Below, in pieces: positions 6,695-14,657 of a stretch of DNA of 64,000 nt (positions within the stretch are counted from its first letter, which is position 1; every line of letters begins with the position of its first letter). The notes beneath the pieces were generated by a model, which did not search any database, was not told the origin of the DNA, and was given only the letters and a program-made list of their open reading frames with translations. Source of the DNA: Polyangia bacterium (GTDB lineage Bacteria; Myxococcota_A; Polyangia; Nannocystales; Nannocystaceae); NCBI GenBank assembly GCA_030430565.1, contig JAUIKS010000015.1, positions 124,001-188,000 on the forward strand. The letters run 5' to 3'. The position numbers were made by a program, and so were the translations under genes.

Positions 6695-8712
6695 CAGCGG
6701 TCTCCTTCCACTTCGTCCTCGACGAGCTCGGGGGCGTGACCGCCCCGCTTCTCGTCGAGCGCCTCGTCGGCGGCCAGGGTCTCCTCGATCTCGAACAGGC
6801 TCTTGCCCTCCATGCCGGCGTTGAGCGCTCGCTCCATGCGCCGGCGCGCGAACGGCTCAGACACTCGCTCGAGCTGCTTCAGCGCGCCGCGGATGCCGGC
6901 CGCGTCGATCTCCTGCTGTCGCATCGCCTCGTCCGCGCCCGCGAGCGCGGCCTCGATCGCCTCGCGCTCCACGGTCGGCAGGATGCGCTCGATGTGCCCG
7001 AGCTCGCCCACGGCCGTGCGCACGGCCAGGACCACGCGCCCCAGCTCGACGCGCGCCTCGGCGAGGTCGCGGGCCGCGAAGTCCTCGCCCGCGCTGTCGA
7101 GGCTCTCCATCACCAGGCGGTCGACCTCCTCGCTCGACAGCCCGTAGGTCGGCTTGACCTCGACGGACTGCTTGACGCCCGTCATCAGCTCGCGCGCCGT
7201 GACCGTCAACAGCGCGTCGGCGTCGAGCTGAAACGAGACCTCGACGCGCGCCATCGACGGGGGCAAGCGCGGGATCCCCTTGAGCTCGAAGCGCGCGAGG
7301 CTTCGGCAGTCCGCGGCCAGCTCGCGCTCGCCCTGGACCACGTGGAAGGTCATCCCCGTCTGCTGCTCGGAGTAGTTGGTGAACACCTGACGGGCGCGGA
7401 TCGGGATCGTCGCGTTGCGCGGGATCACCTTCTCGACGATCCCGCCCATGGTCTCGAGGCCTAGGCTCAGCGGGACTACGTCGAGCAGCGTCACGCCCTC
7501 GCGCTCGGAGCCCGAGAGGATGTCGGCCTGGATCGCGGCGCCGTCGGCCACGACCTTGTCGGGGTCGATGTCGGTCAGCGGCGCGCGCCCGAACAGCTTC
7601 TCGACCTGGGCGCGCACCAGCGGCACGCGGGTTGAGCCGCCGACCATCACCACGCCGTCGAGCTCCTTGGCGCGCACGCCCGCGTCGCGCAGCGTCGCGC
7701 GGCAGGCCTTGACGGTCTTGCGCACGAGCCCCGAGATCAGCGCGTCGAAGTCGGCGCGCGTGACCACGTGGCCCTCGAGACCGAGGCCGGGCACCGTGAC
7801 CGCGGTCTCGAGCCGCTCGCTCAGCGCCTCCTTGGCTGCCCTCGCGGCCAGGCGCGCCTGCTCGCGCTGCAGCTGGCTCGGCTCGCCGACGCCCGCGCGC
7901 GCGAGCAGCTCGGTCGCGAGCGCGCGATCGAAGTCGTCGCCGCCCAGGGCGCTGTCGCCCCCCGTCGCGATCACCTGGAACACGCCGCCGCGCAGGCGCA
8001 GCACGCTGATGTCGAAGGTCCCGCCGCCGAGGTCATAGACCGCGAACAGGCCCTCGCCGCCGCGGTCGAGGCCGTAGGCCAGCGCGGCCGCGGTCGGCTC
8101 GGCGAGCAGGCGGTAGACCTTGAGCCCCGCGATCCGCCCGGCGTCGCGCGTCGCCTGCCGCTGGGCGTCGTCGAAGTAGGCCGGCACCGTGATCACGGCG
8201 CCGTCGACCGGGCCGCCGAGCGCCTCCTCGGCGCGCCGCTTGAGCACCGCGAGGATCTCGGCCGAGACCTCGATCGGCGTGCGCAGGCGCGGCTCGCCGC
8301 CGCGCGGCGCGACCCCGACGTCCAGGCGCAGCAGCCCCGGGGTCTCGGCGTCGGGCACGACGCGATAGGGGTGCGAGAACGTGATGTCCTCGAGGCCACG
8401 TCCCATGAAGCGCTTGGCGCTGCTGATCACCTTGCCGGGGTGCTCGAGCTGCGCGCGCGCGGCCGCGTCACCGACGGTGACCGCGTCGCCGGCGTAGCTG
8501 ACGACCGAGGGCAGCAGGACGCGCCCGCGCTCGTCGGCCAGGGGCCTCGGCGACTCGCCGCGCGGCGCGATCGCGACGAGGCTGTGTGTAGTCCCGAGGT
8601 CGATGCCGACGCCGAAGCCCGGCCGCCGCCGCGACTTCGCGCTGCGGTCCTCGGGCTCGGCGATCTGGAACAGCCCGCCCGTGTCGTGAATCGAGAGCGA
8701 TTGTGAAGCCAT
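6694..8712 (-). CDS. hscA: Hsp70-type chaperone HscA for Fe-S cluster transfer
   Basis: A specialised Hsp70 that, with HscB, drives release of clusters from IscU to acceptor proteins by ATP hydrolysis. It has 672 residues, slightly longer than the usual 610-620. About 30 residues precede the phosphate-binding motif GIDLGTTHS, and an acidic tail follows the lid. The nucleotide-binding domain spans about 33-400 (adenosine motif VGGSTRVPLV). The substrate-binding domain follows (LPPSMARVEVSFQLDADALL). Its place between hscB and fdx supports HscA rather than DnaK. Confidence 0.95.
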   Translation of the reverse strand: MASQSLSIHDTGGLFQIAEPEDRSAKSRRRPGFGVGIDLGTTHSLVAIAPRGESPRPLADERGRVLLPSVVSYAGDAVTVGDAAARAQLEHPGKVISSAKRFMGRGLEDITFSHPYRVVPDAETPGLLRLDVGVAPRGGEPRLRTPIEVSAEILAVLKRRAEEALGGPVDGAVITVPAYFDDAQRQATRDAGRIAGLKVYRLLAEPTAAALAYGLDRGGEGLFAVYDLGGGTFDISVLRLRGGVFQVIATGGDSALGGDDFDRALATELLARAGVGEPSQLQREQARLAARAAKEALSERLETAVTVPGLGLEGHVVTRADFDALISGLVRKTVKACRATLRDAGVRAKELDGVVMVGGSTRVPLVRAQVEKLFGRAPLTDIDPDKVVADGAAIQADILSGSEREGVTLLDVVPLSLGLETMGGIVEKVIPRNATIPIRARQVFTNYSEQQTGMTFHVVQGERELAADCRSLARFELKGIPRLPPSMARVEVSFQLDADALLTVTARELMTGVKQSVEVKPTYGLSSEEVDRLVMESLDSAGEDFAARDLAEARVELGRVVLAVRTAVGELGHIERILPTVEREAIEAALAGADEAMRQQEIDAAGIRGALKQLERVSEPFARRRMERALNAGMEGKSLFEIEETLAADEALDEKRGGHAPELVEDEVEGDR

Positions 8713-8755
8713 CTCGTTGTCTTCTGGAATTTCCTGGCAGCGACGCGTAGGCCGA

Positions 8756-9280
8756 TCACTCGTCCGCCGCGTCGACCTCCTCGAGGAACCGGCGGAGGTA
8801 GCGGTGCACGACCAGCGCGCGCGCGGCCGCGGCGATCTCGGCGCGCCCGATCGCGTCCACGGCGTCGTCGAGGGAGGAGTCCGCGCGGGCCTCGATCGCG
8901 TCGCGCAGCTCGTCGATCGCGTCCTCGTCGTCGCCGGCCTCCTCGAGCTGCTCGCGCAGCTCGATCATCTCGATCAAGAACGCTTGATCGGGCTTCGGCG
9001 CCCCGGTCTCGGGGTCGCTGGAGTCGAGGTCGACGCCGCCCAGCTTGACGAGGTACTCGGCGCGCCGGACCGGATCGCGCAGCGCCCGATAGGCGACGTT
9101 CAGCGCGCTGCTGCGCTCCATCGCCAGGCGCCGCTCGCCCGAGGGCGCGCCGACGAAGCGGTCGGGGTGAACCACGCGCGCGAGCTCGAGGTAGCGCCGC
9201 TCGAGCGCGTCGCGGTCGATCGCGTAGCCGCGCTCGATCGCGAAGATCTGAAAATAGTCGGCTGCAGGATCGATCGACAC
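8756..9280 (-). CDS. hscB: J-domain co-chaperone HscB
   Basis: The DnaJ-like partner of HscA that binds IscU and stimulates the ATPase. It has 174 residues. The N-terminal J domain carries HPD at 38-40 (VVHPDRF). A C-terminal three-helix domain (about 90-170) is very acidic and would bind IscU. The spacing to iscA (46 nt) and hscA (43 nt) is consistent with one transcript. Confidence 0.93.
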   Translation of the reverse strand: MSIDPAADYFQIFAIERGYAIDRDALERRYLELARVVHPDRFVGAPSGERRLAMERSSALNVAYRALRDPVRRAEYLVKLGGVDLDSSDPETGAPKPDQAFLIEMIELREQLEEAGDDEDAIDELRDAIEARADSSLDDAVDAIGRAEIAAAARALVVHRYLRRFLEEVDAADE

Positions 9281-9326
9281 CGTCGTGGCCTCGCTCTCGA
9301 CGCGCTGGCTTCGCCCGCCGTGACGC

Positions 9327-9719
9327 TCAGAACGCGATCGACTCGCCGCAGCCGCAGGAGTCCTCGACGTTCGGGTTGTTGAAGCGAAAGCCGTGCCCGC
9401 GGATCCCGGTCTCGAAGTGGATCTCGGTGCCCTTGAGCAGGATCATGCTCTTCGGATCGACGACCACGCGCACGCCGTCTTTGACGATGACGTGATCGTT
9501 CGATCGCGGGCTGTCCTCGAACTCGAAGAGGTACGAGTACCCGGTGCAGCCGCCGCCGCGGATCCCGAAGCGGATCGCGGCCTGCGGCGTCCCGCGGCGC
9601 GCGAGCTGGTCGCGCATGATCTTGGCGGCGCTCGAGGTCACCGTGAGCATCGGGGCCTCGGGGGCCTTCGCGGGCGTCGTGGTCTGGGAGGTCATGGGCT
9701 GTTGAGCGGCGGCCAGCAT
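9327..9719 (-). CDS. iscA: A-type Fe-S carrier protein
   Basis: An IscA/ErpA-type protein that binds and delivers Fe-S clusters. Three conserved cysteines are present: C58 (GGGCTGYSY) and the CxC pair C122/C124 (DSCGCGESI) near the C terminus. The start at 9719 is supported by AGGAG about 10 nt upstream. It adds about 23 low-complexity residues (Thr/Pro/Ala) before the family core, and an internal ATG at 9695 is possible. The 96-nt spacer to iscU holds two strong stem-loops. Confidence 0.92.
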   Translation of the reverse strand: MLAAAQQPMTSQTTTPAKAPEAPMLTVTSSAAKIMRDQLARRGTPQAAIRFGIRGGGCTGYSYLFEFEDSPRSNDHVIVKDGVRVVVDPKSMILLKGTEIHFETGIRGHGFRFNNPNVEDSCGCGESIAF

Positions 9720-9736
9720 AACAAAGGGGCTCCTGC

Positions 9737-9755
9737 GAGTCTCAGCGCGAGACTC
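9737..9755 (-). promoter_or_regulatory. stem-loop 1 in the iscU-iscA spacer
   Basis: A perfect 7-bp inverted repeat (gagtctc / gagactc) around a 5-nt loop lies just upstream of the iscA Shine-Dalgarno region. It could mark RNA processing or modulate iscA translation; the function is inferred. Confidence 0.45.
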
Positions 9756-9779
9756 AATCGAGAAGACGAGGAGACGCCG

Positions 9780-9801
9780 CGCCGGCGACAGCGCGCCGGC
9801 G
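9780..9801 (-). promoter_or_regulatory. stem-loop 2 in the iscU-iscA spacer
   Basis: Two copies of the self-complementary octamer cgccggcg are separated by 6 nt. They can form an 8-bp GC stem 3' of iscU. No T-run follows, so it is not a standard terminator; it may be a 3'-end stabiliser or partial attenuator. Confidence 0.4.
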
Positions 9802-9815
9802 TCAGCGCGCGCGCG

Positions 9816-10202
9816 TCAGTCGTCCTTCGCGTTCTTCTGACGGTAGTCCTTGATCGCCGCCTTGATCGCGTCCTCGGCGAGCACCGAGCAGTGGATCTTC
9901 ACGGGCGGGAGCGACAGCTCCTCGGCGATCTGGCTGTTCTGGATCTTCTCGGCGTCCTCGAGGTTCATGCCCTTGACCCACTCGGTCACGAGGCTCGAGC
10001 TCGCGATCGCCGAGCCGCAGCCGTAGGTCTTGAACTTCGCGTCCTTGATGACGCCGTCCTCGACCTTGATCTGCAGCTTCATGACGTCGCCGCAGGCGGG
10101 CGCGCCGACGATGCCGGTGCCGACCGCTTCATCTTTTTTGTCGAGGCTGCCGACGTTGCGCGGCTTCTCGTAGTGATCGATAACCTTGTCGCTGTAGGCC
10201 AT
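9816..10202 (-). CDS. iscU: Fe-S cluster scaffold protein IscU
   Basis: The scaffold on which new Fe-S clusters are built from sulfur delivered by IscS. It has 128 residues, the normal length. The three cluster cysteines (C37, C62, C105), the nearby D39 and the HscA-recognition motif LPPVK (99-103) are all present. It lies 36 nt downstream of iscS in the same operon. Lysine and aspartate are abundant at the C terminus. Confidence 0.97.
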   Translation of the reverse strand: MAYSDKVIDHYEKPRNVGSLDKKDEAVGTGIVGAPACGDVMKLQIKVEDGVIKDAKFKTYGCGSAIASSSLVTEWVKGMNLEDAEKIQNSQIAEELSLPPVKIHCSVLAEDAIKAAIKDYRQKNAKDD

Positions 10203-10238
10203 GACGTGGCTCTCCTGTCCTGGGTGTTCTCTTCAATG

Positions 10239-11465
10239 CTAGTGCGGCGTCCACTCGATGGAGCTCAGGTCGATACCTTCTTGCACCATCTCCCACAGCG
10301 GGGACATCTCACGCAGACGCTCGACGTGGAACTTGATCTGATCGGCGACGTAGTCGACCTCTTCTTTGGTGGTGAAGCGGCCGATCGTCATGCGCAGGCT
10401 CGAGTGCGCGAGCTCGTCGTCGAGCCCCATGGCCCGAAGGACATAACTCGGCTCGAGGCTCGCCGAGGTGCAGGCTGAGCCCGAGGACACCGCGATGTCC
10501 TTGAGGCCCATCAGCAGCGACTCGCCCTCGACATAGGCGAAGCTCATGTTGAGCGTGCCCGGCAGGCGGCGCTCGAACGAGCCGTTGAGGATCGAGTGCG
10601 GCACCTCGTCGTTGAGGCGCTGGCGCAGGTGCTCGCGCAGGCCGAAGGTCCGCGCCGACTCCGTCGCCATCTCCTCGCGAGCGAGGCGCGCGGCCTCGCC
10701 GAAGCCGACGATGCCCGGGACGTTGAGCGTCCCCGATCGATTGCCGCGCTCGTGCCCGCCGCCGTGGATCTGCGGGGCGATGCGCACGCGCGGCCGACGA
10801 CGCCGGATGAAGAGCCCGCCCACGCCCTTGGGGCCGTAGATCTTGTGGGCGCTGATGCTCATCAGGTCGATGTTCATCGCCTTGACGTCGATCGGCACCT
10901 TGCCGAAGGCCTGCACCGCGTCGGTGTGGAACAGGACGCCCTTCTCGTGGCAGAGCTTGCCGATCTCCGCGATCGGCTGGATCACGCCGGTCTCGTTGTT
11001 GGCGAACATGATCGAGACGAGGATCGTGTCGTCGCGCATCGCCGCGGCGACCTGCTCGACCGTGACGAGGCCCTGGTCATTGACCGAGAGCAGCGTGACG
11101 TCGCAGCCGTTGCGCTCGAGGTACTTGCAGGTGTCGATGACCGCCTTGTGCTCGGTGACCACCGAGATGACGTGCTTGCCCTGCTCCTTGAGGTACTCGG
11201 CGACGCCCTTGAGCGCGAGGTTGTTCGACTCGGTGGCGCCGCTGGTGAAGGCGATCTCTTTGGGGTCGGCGTTGATCGTCTTGGCGATCTCGGCGCGCGC
11301 CGCGTTGACCGCCTCCTCCGCCTGCCAGCCGAAGGCGTGGGTGCGGCTCGCCGCGTTACCGTAGTGGCTGGTCAGGAAGGGCATCATCTTGTCGAGCACG
11401 CGCTGATCGATCGGCGTCGTCGCGGCGTAGTCCATGTAGATGGGCGTCTTGATGCTCATGTTCAT
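10239..11465 (-). CDS. iscS: cysteine desulfurase IscS
   Basis: A pyridoxal-phosphate enzyme that removes sulfur from cysteine and hands it to IscU and other acceptors. It has 408 residues. K208 (SAHKIYGPKG) forms the Schiff base. The mobile-loop cysteine that carries the persulfide is C332 (SSGSACTSAS). The N-terminal motif YMDYAATTP is intact. The start is either 11465 or the next ATG two codons in. First enzyme gene after the MerR-type regulator (34-nt gap). Confidence 0.97.
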   Translation of the reverse strand: MNMSIKTPIYMDYAATTPIDQRVLDKMMPFLTSHYGNAASRTHAFGWQAEEAVNAARAEIAKTINADPKEIAFTSGATESNNLALKGVAEYLKEQGKHVISVVTEHKAVIDTCKYLERNGCDVTLLSVNDQGLVTVEQVAAAMRDDTILVSIMFANNETGVIQPIAEIGKLCHEKGVLFHTDAVQAFGKVPIDVKAMNIDLMSISAHKIYGPKGVGGLFIRRRRPRVRIAPQIHGGGHERGNRSGTLNVPGIVGFGEAARLAREEMATESARTFGLREHLRQRLNDEVPHSILNGSFERRLPGTLNMSFAYVEGESLLMGLKDIAVSSGSACTSASLEPSYVLRAMGLDDELAHSSLRMTIGRFTTKEEVDYVADQIKFHVERLREMSPLWEMVQEGIDLSSIEWTPH

Positions 11466-11499
11466 CGTGCGTCGCAGTCGGTGGTTCGAGGGAGAGGGG

Positions 11500-12009
11500 T
11501 TACTTGCCCGCGCCTGGCCGCGGGCTCAGGTGAATACCAGCGACGAGGCTCGGCGTCGGCTCGTCCTGGCGACGATCGCTGCTGCACGAGGAGCAGACCT
11601 CCTCGGGCGTGTGCGGCTCGTTGCAGACGCGACAGCCCTCGAGGTAGCCGAGGCTCTCGGCCAGGTCGCGCTCGAGCTGCAAGAGCCGCATGACCTGGGC
11701 GCGGGTCTCGTCGAGCTTGGTTCGAAACAACTCGCGCACGCTCTGCATCGCCTCCGGGGCGTTGCGCGAGGCGTCGACTGAGGCCAGCAGGCCCTGGATC
11801 TGCGGGAGGCTGAAGCCCATGTCCTGGAGCTTGGTGATCCAGGAGACCCGCGCGATCTCGTCGGGCCCGTAGAGGCGAAACCCACCGGTGGTGCGCTCGG
11901 CCGGCGTCAGCAGGCCCATCTCCTCGTAGAGATGCAGCGCGCGCGCGGTCTTGCCGGTCCTTCGGGCCAGCGCGCCGATCTTGATGCGAGTGGGCTTGGA
12001 AGCGCTCAT
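11500..12009 (-). CDS. MerR-family regulator heading the isc cluster, with C-terminal Cys4 motif
   Basis: A DNA-binding regulator of 169 residues. The winged-helix MerR domain is at about 8-76 (RIKIGALARRTG, ALHLYEEMGLL, GFRLYGPDEI). A dimerisation helix follows (about 83-120). The C-terminal part has four cysteines, C126, C129, C139 and C142, spaced CX2C-X9-CX2C, suited to a Zn or Fe-S site. The order regulator-iscS-iscU is that of IscR operons, but the protein is MerR, not Rrf2. I chose the ATG at 12009 because the upstream alternative (12048) would translate through a perfect palindrome that looks like the operator. Sensing cluster status is inference. Confidence 0.88.
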   Translation of the reverse strand: MSASKPTRIKIGALARRTGKTARALHLYEEMGLLTPAERTTGGFRLYGPDEIARVSWITKLQDMGFSLPQIQGLLASVDASRNAPEAMQSVRELFRTKLDETRAQVMRLLQLERDLAESLGYLEGCRVCNEPHTPEEVCSSCSSDRRQDEPTPSLVAGIHLSPRPGAGK

Positions 12010-12023
12010 CACTTCGGACTCAA

Positions 12024-12033
12024 ACGTTAACGT
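12024..12033. promoter_or_regulatory. palindromic operator candidate ACGTTAACGT
   Basis: A perfect 10-bp palindrome is centred about 19 bp upstream of the regulator start. It is flanked by CTCA on the left and TGAG on the right. MerR-family operators are often palindromes of this type with a central GTTAAC-like core. It is the likely binding site of the regulator itself and would control the whole isc cluster. AT-rich steps are rare here, which makes it stand out. Confidence 0.55.
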
Positions 12034-12181
12034 GAGGTTAGCTTTCACTTGCCACCCGTCTCCGCTGGTGTCAAGCCATGGAACGGCGTATGTGCGCGCG
12101 AATTGCGATCTGCGAGGATAGACCGAGTTCTACGGCCAATTCCTCAAACCTTACGAATACGTGAGATTTCCACGAGCAAAC

Positions 12182-12198
12182 CGGCGCTTGTAGCGCCG
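12182..12198. repeat. inverted repeat in the isc upstream spacer
   Basis: A perfect 7-bp inverted repeat (cggcgct / agcgccg) with a 3-nt loop lies between the isc promoter region and the terminator of the 727-residue lipoprotein gene. Function unknown. Confidence 0.4.
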
Positions 12199-12215
12199 AC
12201 CCACGACGCGATCGT

Positions 12216-12256
12216 CGGCGACCAAAACGCGAAACGCCCGCGTCCCGAAGGACGCG
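12216..12256 (-). terminator. terminator-like hairpin with TTCG loop
   Basis: Read on the minus strand, a 7-bp GC stem (12256-12250 / 12245-12239) closes a TTCG tetraloop. A stretch with T-rich runs (GTTT, GTTTT) follows, starting 29 nt after the stop codon at 12285. It would separate the lipoprotein gene from the isc operon downstream. Confidence 0.5.
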
Positions 12257-12284
12257 AGCGCTGCGCCTGCGTGGGCCTGGTTCG

Positions 12285-14468
12285 TTACTTGCGACCCACG
12301 GTCTTGCTGAGGTTGAGACCGGTCGGCTTCTTCTTCTCGGGCTCCTTCTTGGGCTCGGTCTTCTTGGCCTTCTTCTTGGCAGGCTTCTTCTCCTCGACCT
12401 TCGCGTCCTCGGCCTTCGCGTCCTCGCCCTCCTCGGCCTTCGCGTCCGGCTTCTCCACGGGATCCTCCTCGGGGGGCGCCGGAGGCTCTTCCTTGATCTC
12501 CACGCCGAGATCCTCCGCCAGCGCGTCGTTGGACTGACCCGCATAGAGCGCGCCCCCCACGGCCGCAGCGCCCGCGATCAGGCCGATGCCCGAGCCCGCG
12601 AGGCCGCGGCTCTCGATCCCGGCGCGAACCTTGTAGGCGTTGGTGTGCGAGGTCGCCGGGTACTTCTTGGCGAGCGCGCCGTAGATCTCCTCGCGGCTGC
12701 CCCCGGCGATGACCTTCTCCATGGCGGCGAGCGCCTCTTTGCCCTCCTCCGTCTTGGAGTTGCCGATCCCGCGGACCGCGAAGTGCACGACGGCGTGCGA
12801 GTCGGACTGGGTGATCCAGGTCGTCGTGCTGGAGAACGGCGCCATGAAGTCGAGCACCGAGCCGACTAGCTCCGGCTTGACCGCCTCGACGTTCTTGAGC
12901 GCCGCGTCCACCAGCTTGCGCACGTCCGGCCCCTGCAGGCTGTCGAAGGGGAAGTGCGAGATCACGCTGACCTCGCCCTTGTCGAAGCTCTCGACCAGCG
13001 ACTTGGGCAAGGTCATGCGGGTGTACTCGTGCAGGCCGTCGCCCTCGGTCGCGGCCAACGCCTTGATCCCGGCCTCGTCCATCCCGACCACCACGGAGGC
13101 GACGTCCTTGGCCGAGTAGAACCACCCGTCGAGGGTGAGCCCCATGACCTGGGTGAGCACGTTGGCCTCTTTGACCCCGCTGATCGAGAGGTGCAGACCC
13201 TTGCGCTTGTCGCCGCCAAGATCGATCTCCGCGCGTCCAAACGCGACCTTGCTGCCGGGCACGTTCGGGATCTCCTTCGGGATCCCTTTCGCGGTCATGG
13301 CGCCGAGCTCGACGAGGGTGTCGACCACCGACGTGTCGGTGACGCCCATGTGCATCTGGAAGCCGGACGGGTCGAGGTTCCCGCCGATGAAGAACTCACC
13401 GTTGGCCGCCTTGATCACCGAGTCGAGCGGCGGCGGCGCGCTGGCGACCTCGTCCTTCTTCTTGATGGCCTCCATGTCGACGTTGGCCCACATGAAGCCG
13501 GCGCCGGGCTGCGCGAAGCGCAGCGTCTTGCCCTTCACCGGCTTGAGGACCTCGATCACCTCTTTGACCTCGTTCGACTGCGTCGGCAGCCCGACGTGGA
13601 CAATGCCGGTGCCCGGCGGCGTCGTCGCCGCGACGTAGATCGGCCCATCGTCGTCATCCTGGAAGTGGGCGATGATGTTGGCCTCATCGAGGTTCACCCC
13701 AGGCATCGCCTCTTCGGCCGCCTGGCGGTGCTTTTTGGAGTCACCGTCGGGCTTGAAGGCCTTGAGCGCCTTCTTCGACTTGGCGCAGCCCATGTGCCCG
13801 CTGTCCGGGATCTCCGCGCAGGTGAAGTCGCTGGCCTCGTCATCGTCCAGCGCCGAGAGCAGCTCTTTAAAGGCATCCGGCTTCTCGGCCACGTAAATCG
13901 CGACCATGTTCTTGTCCTCGCCATCCGGGCTGGCGAGGACGAAGCCGTGCGAGAAGTCGATACCGGAATTCTTGATCTTGTCGGCAGCCTGCTCGTACTT
14001 GGTCTTCCCCTCGGAGAACTCTTTGTGCGCCTCGGCGGCGTCCTTGAGCTCATCGGGCCCGTCCGCCGCAGCCGCCGCGAGCGCCGCGAACGGCTTCTCG
14101 AAGGTCTTAAAGCCCTGATCGACGTAACCGAGCAGCGTGGTGGGATCGCGGATGATGACGTACATCCCCTCCTCCCCGCCGGGCACGAAGTGGAATAGAT
14201 CGTCGACCGGATCGACTTTCTCGGGCAACACCGGGAGCGCTTCGTCCGGGATTGGCGCAGCGACAATGGGCGCGGGCTCCGGCTCCGGCTCCGGCTCCGG
14301 CTCTGGAGTCACCACTTCTGCCGGCTTCTCCTCCTCCCCCATACCGACCAGGTCCTTGACCTGTTGACATCCGGACGAGAGCGCGAGGGGTGCCGCGAGC
14401 AACAAAACCGTCCACGGGAGACAAACACCGAACGTACGAGACTTACGAGCGCGGGGGGGGCTTCGCAT
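12285..14468 (-). CDS. large hypothetical lipoprotein with Lys-rich tail
   Basis: A 727-residue exported lipoprotein of unknown function. A basic n-region (RARKSR) and hydrophobic core lead to a lipobox SSGC with Cys34. A (Glu-Pro)n stretch follows (about 55-66). The body (about 90-600) has two similar-looking halves with repeated FHFVPGGEEGMYVI-like strands, suggesting a duplicated alpha/beta domain. A glycine/alanine-rich hydrophobic segment at about 610-628 could be a transmembrane or amyloid-like helix. The C-terminal 100 residues alternate Glu/Asp- and Lys-rich blocks. The start at 14468 is preceded by TATGCT at 7 nt; the frame opens further upstream (14519). Confidence 0.75.
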   Translation of the reverse strand: MRSPPRARKSRTFGVCLPWTVLLLAAPLALSSGCQQVKDLVGMGEEEKPAEVVTPEPEPEPEPEPAPIVAAPIPDEALPVLPEKVDPVDDLFHFVPGGEEGMYVIIRDPTTLLGYVDQGFKTFEKPFAALAAAAADGPDELKDAAEAHKEFSEGKTKYEQAADKIKNSGIDFSHGFVLASPDGEDKNMVAIYVAEKPDAFKELLSALDDDEASDFTCAEIPDSGHMGCAKSKKALKAFKPDGDSKKHRQAAEEAMPGVNLDEANIIAHFQDDDDGPIYVAATTPPGTGIVHVGLPTQSNEVKEVIEVLKPVKGKTLRFAQPGAGFMWANVDMEAIKKKDEVASAPPPLDSVIKAANGEFFIGGNLDPSGFQMHMGVTDTSVVDTLVELGAMTAKGIPKEIPNVPGSKVAFGRAEIDLGGDKRKGLHLSISGVKEANVLTQVMGLTLDGWFYSAKDVASVVVGMDEAGIKALAATEGDGLHEYTRMTLPKSLVESFDKGEVSVISHFPFDSLQGPDVRKLVDAALKNVEAVKPELVGSVLDFMAPFSSTTTWITQSDSHAVVHFAVRGIGNSKTEEGKEALAAMEKVIAGGSREEIYGALAKKYPATSHTNAYKVRAGIESRGLAGSGIGLIAGAAAVGGALYAGQSNDALAEDLGVEIKEEPPAPPEEDPVEKPDAKAEEGEDAKAEDAKVEEKKPAKKKAKKTEPKKEPEKKKPTGLNLSKTVGRK
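14275..14304. repeat. hexamer repeat encoding Glu-Pro
   Basis: The unit ggctcc is repeated four times plus one variant. On the minus strand it encodes a Glu-Pro run just after the lipobox of the large lipoprotein, a rigid extended spacer away from the membrane. Confidence 0.8.
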
Positions 14469-14475
14469 GATGCGC

Positions 14476-14481
14476 AGCATA
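14476..14481 (-). promoter_or_regulatory. -10 element TATGCT, leaderless start
   Basis: TATGCT ends 7 nt before the ATG at 14468 on the minus strand. It supports this start over the upstream ATGs. Confidence 0.5.
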
Positions 14482-14645
14482 CATTTGTCCGCCGCGAATG
14501 TGATCGTTTCCACAAACATTACGCTGATTTGTCAACGAGGCGCGGTTCTGCGCGAGCGACCCTTCATCAGTACGCCCAAAACACCATGAATGAGCGAAAA
14601 CCATCCGTATTGTTAGAGCCGCTAGCAGCCCGTCGACGTGCGTGT

Positions 14646-14651
14646 CATTCT
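14646..14651 (+). promoter_or_regulatory. extended -10-like CATTCT, leaderless start
   Basis: CATTCT, preceded by TGT, ends 6 nt before the in-frame GTG at 14658. Confidence 0.4.
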
Positions 14652-14657
14652 CGCGCG

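Noticed and set aside
12049..12284. Small RNA gene in the spacer between the isc regulator and the large lipoprotein
   Set aside because: The hairpins at 12182 and 12239 are better explained as a terminator and an isolated inverted repeat; no promoter for an independent RNA could be placed.
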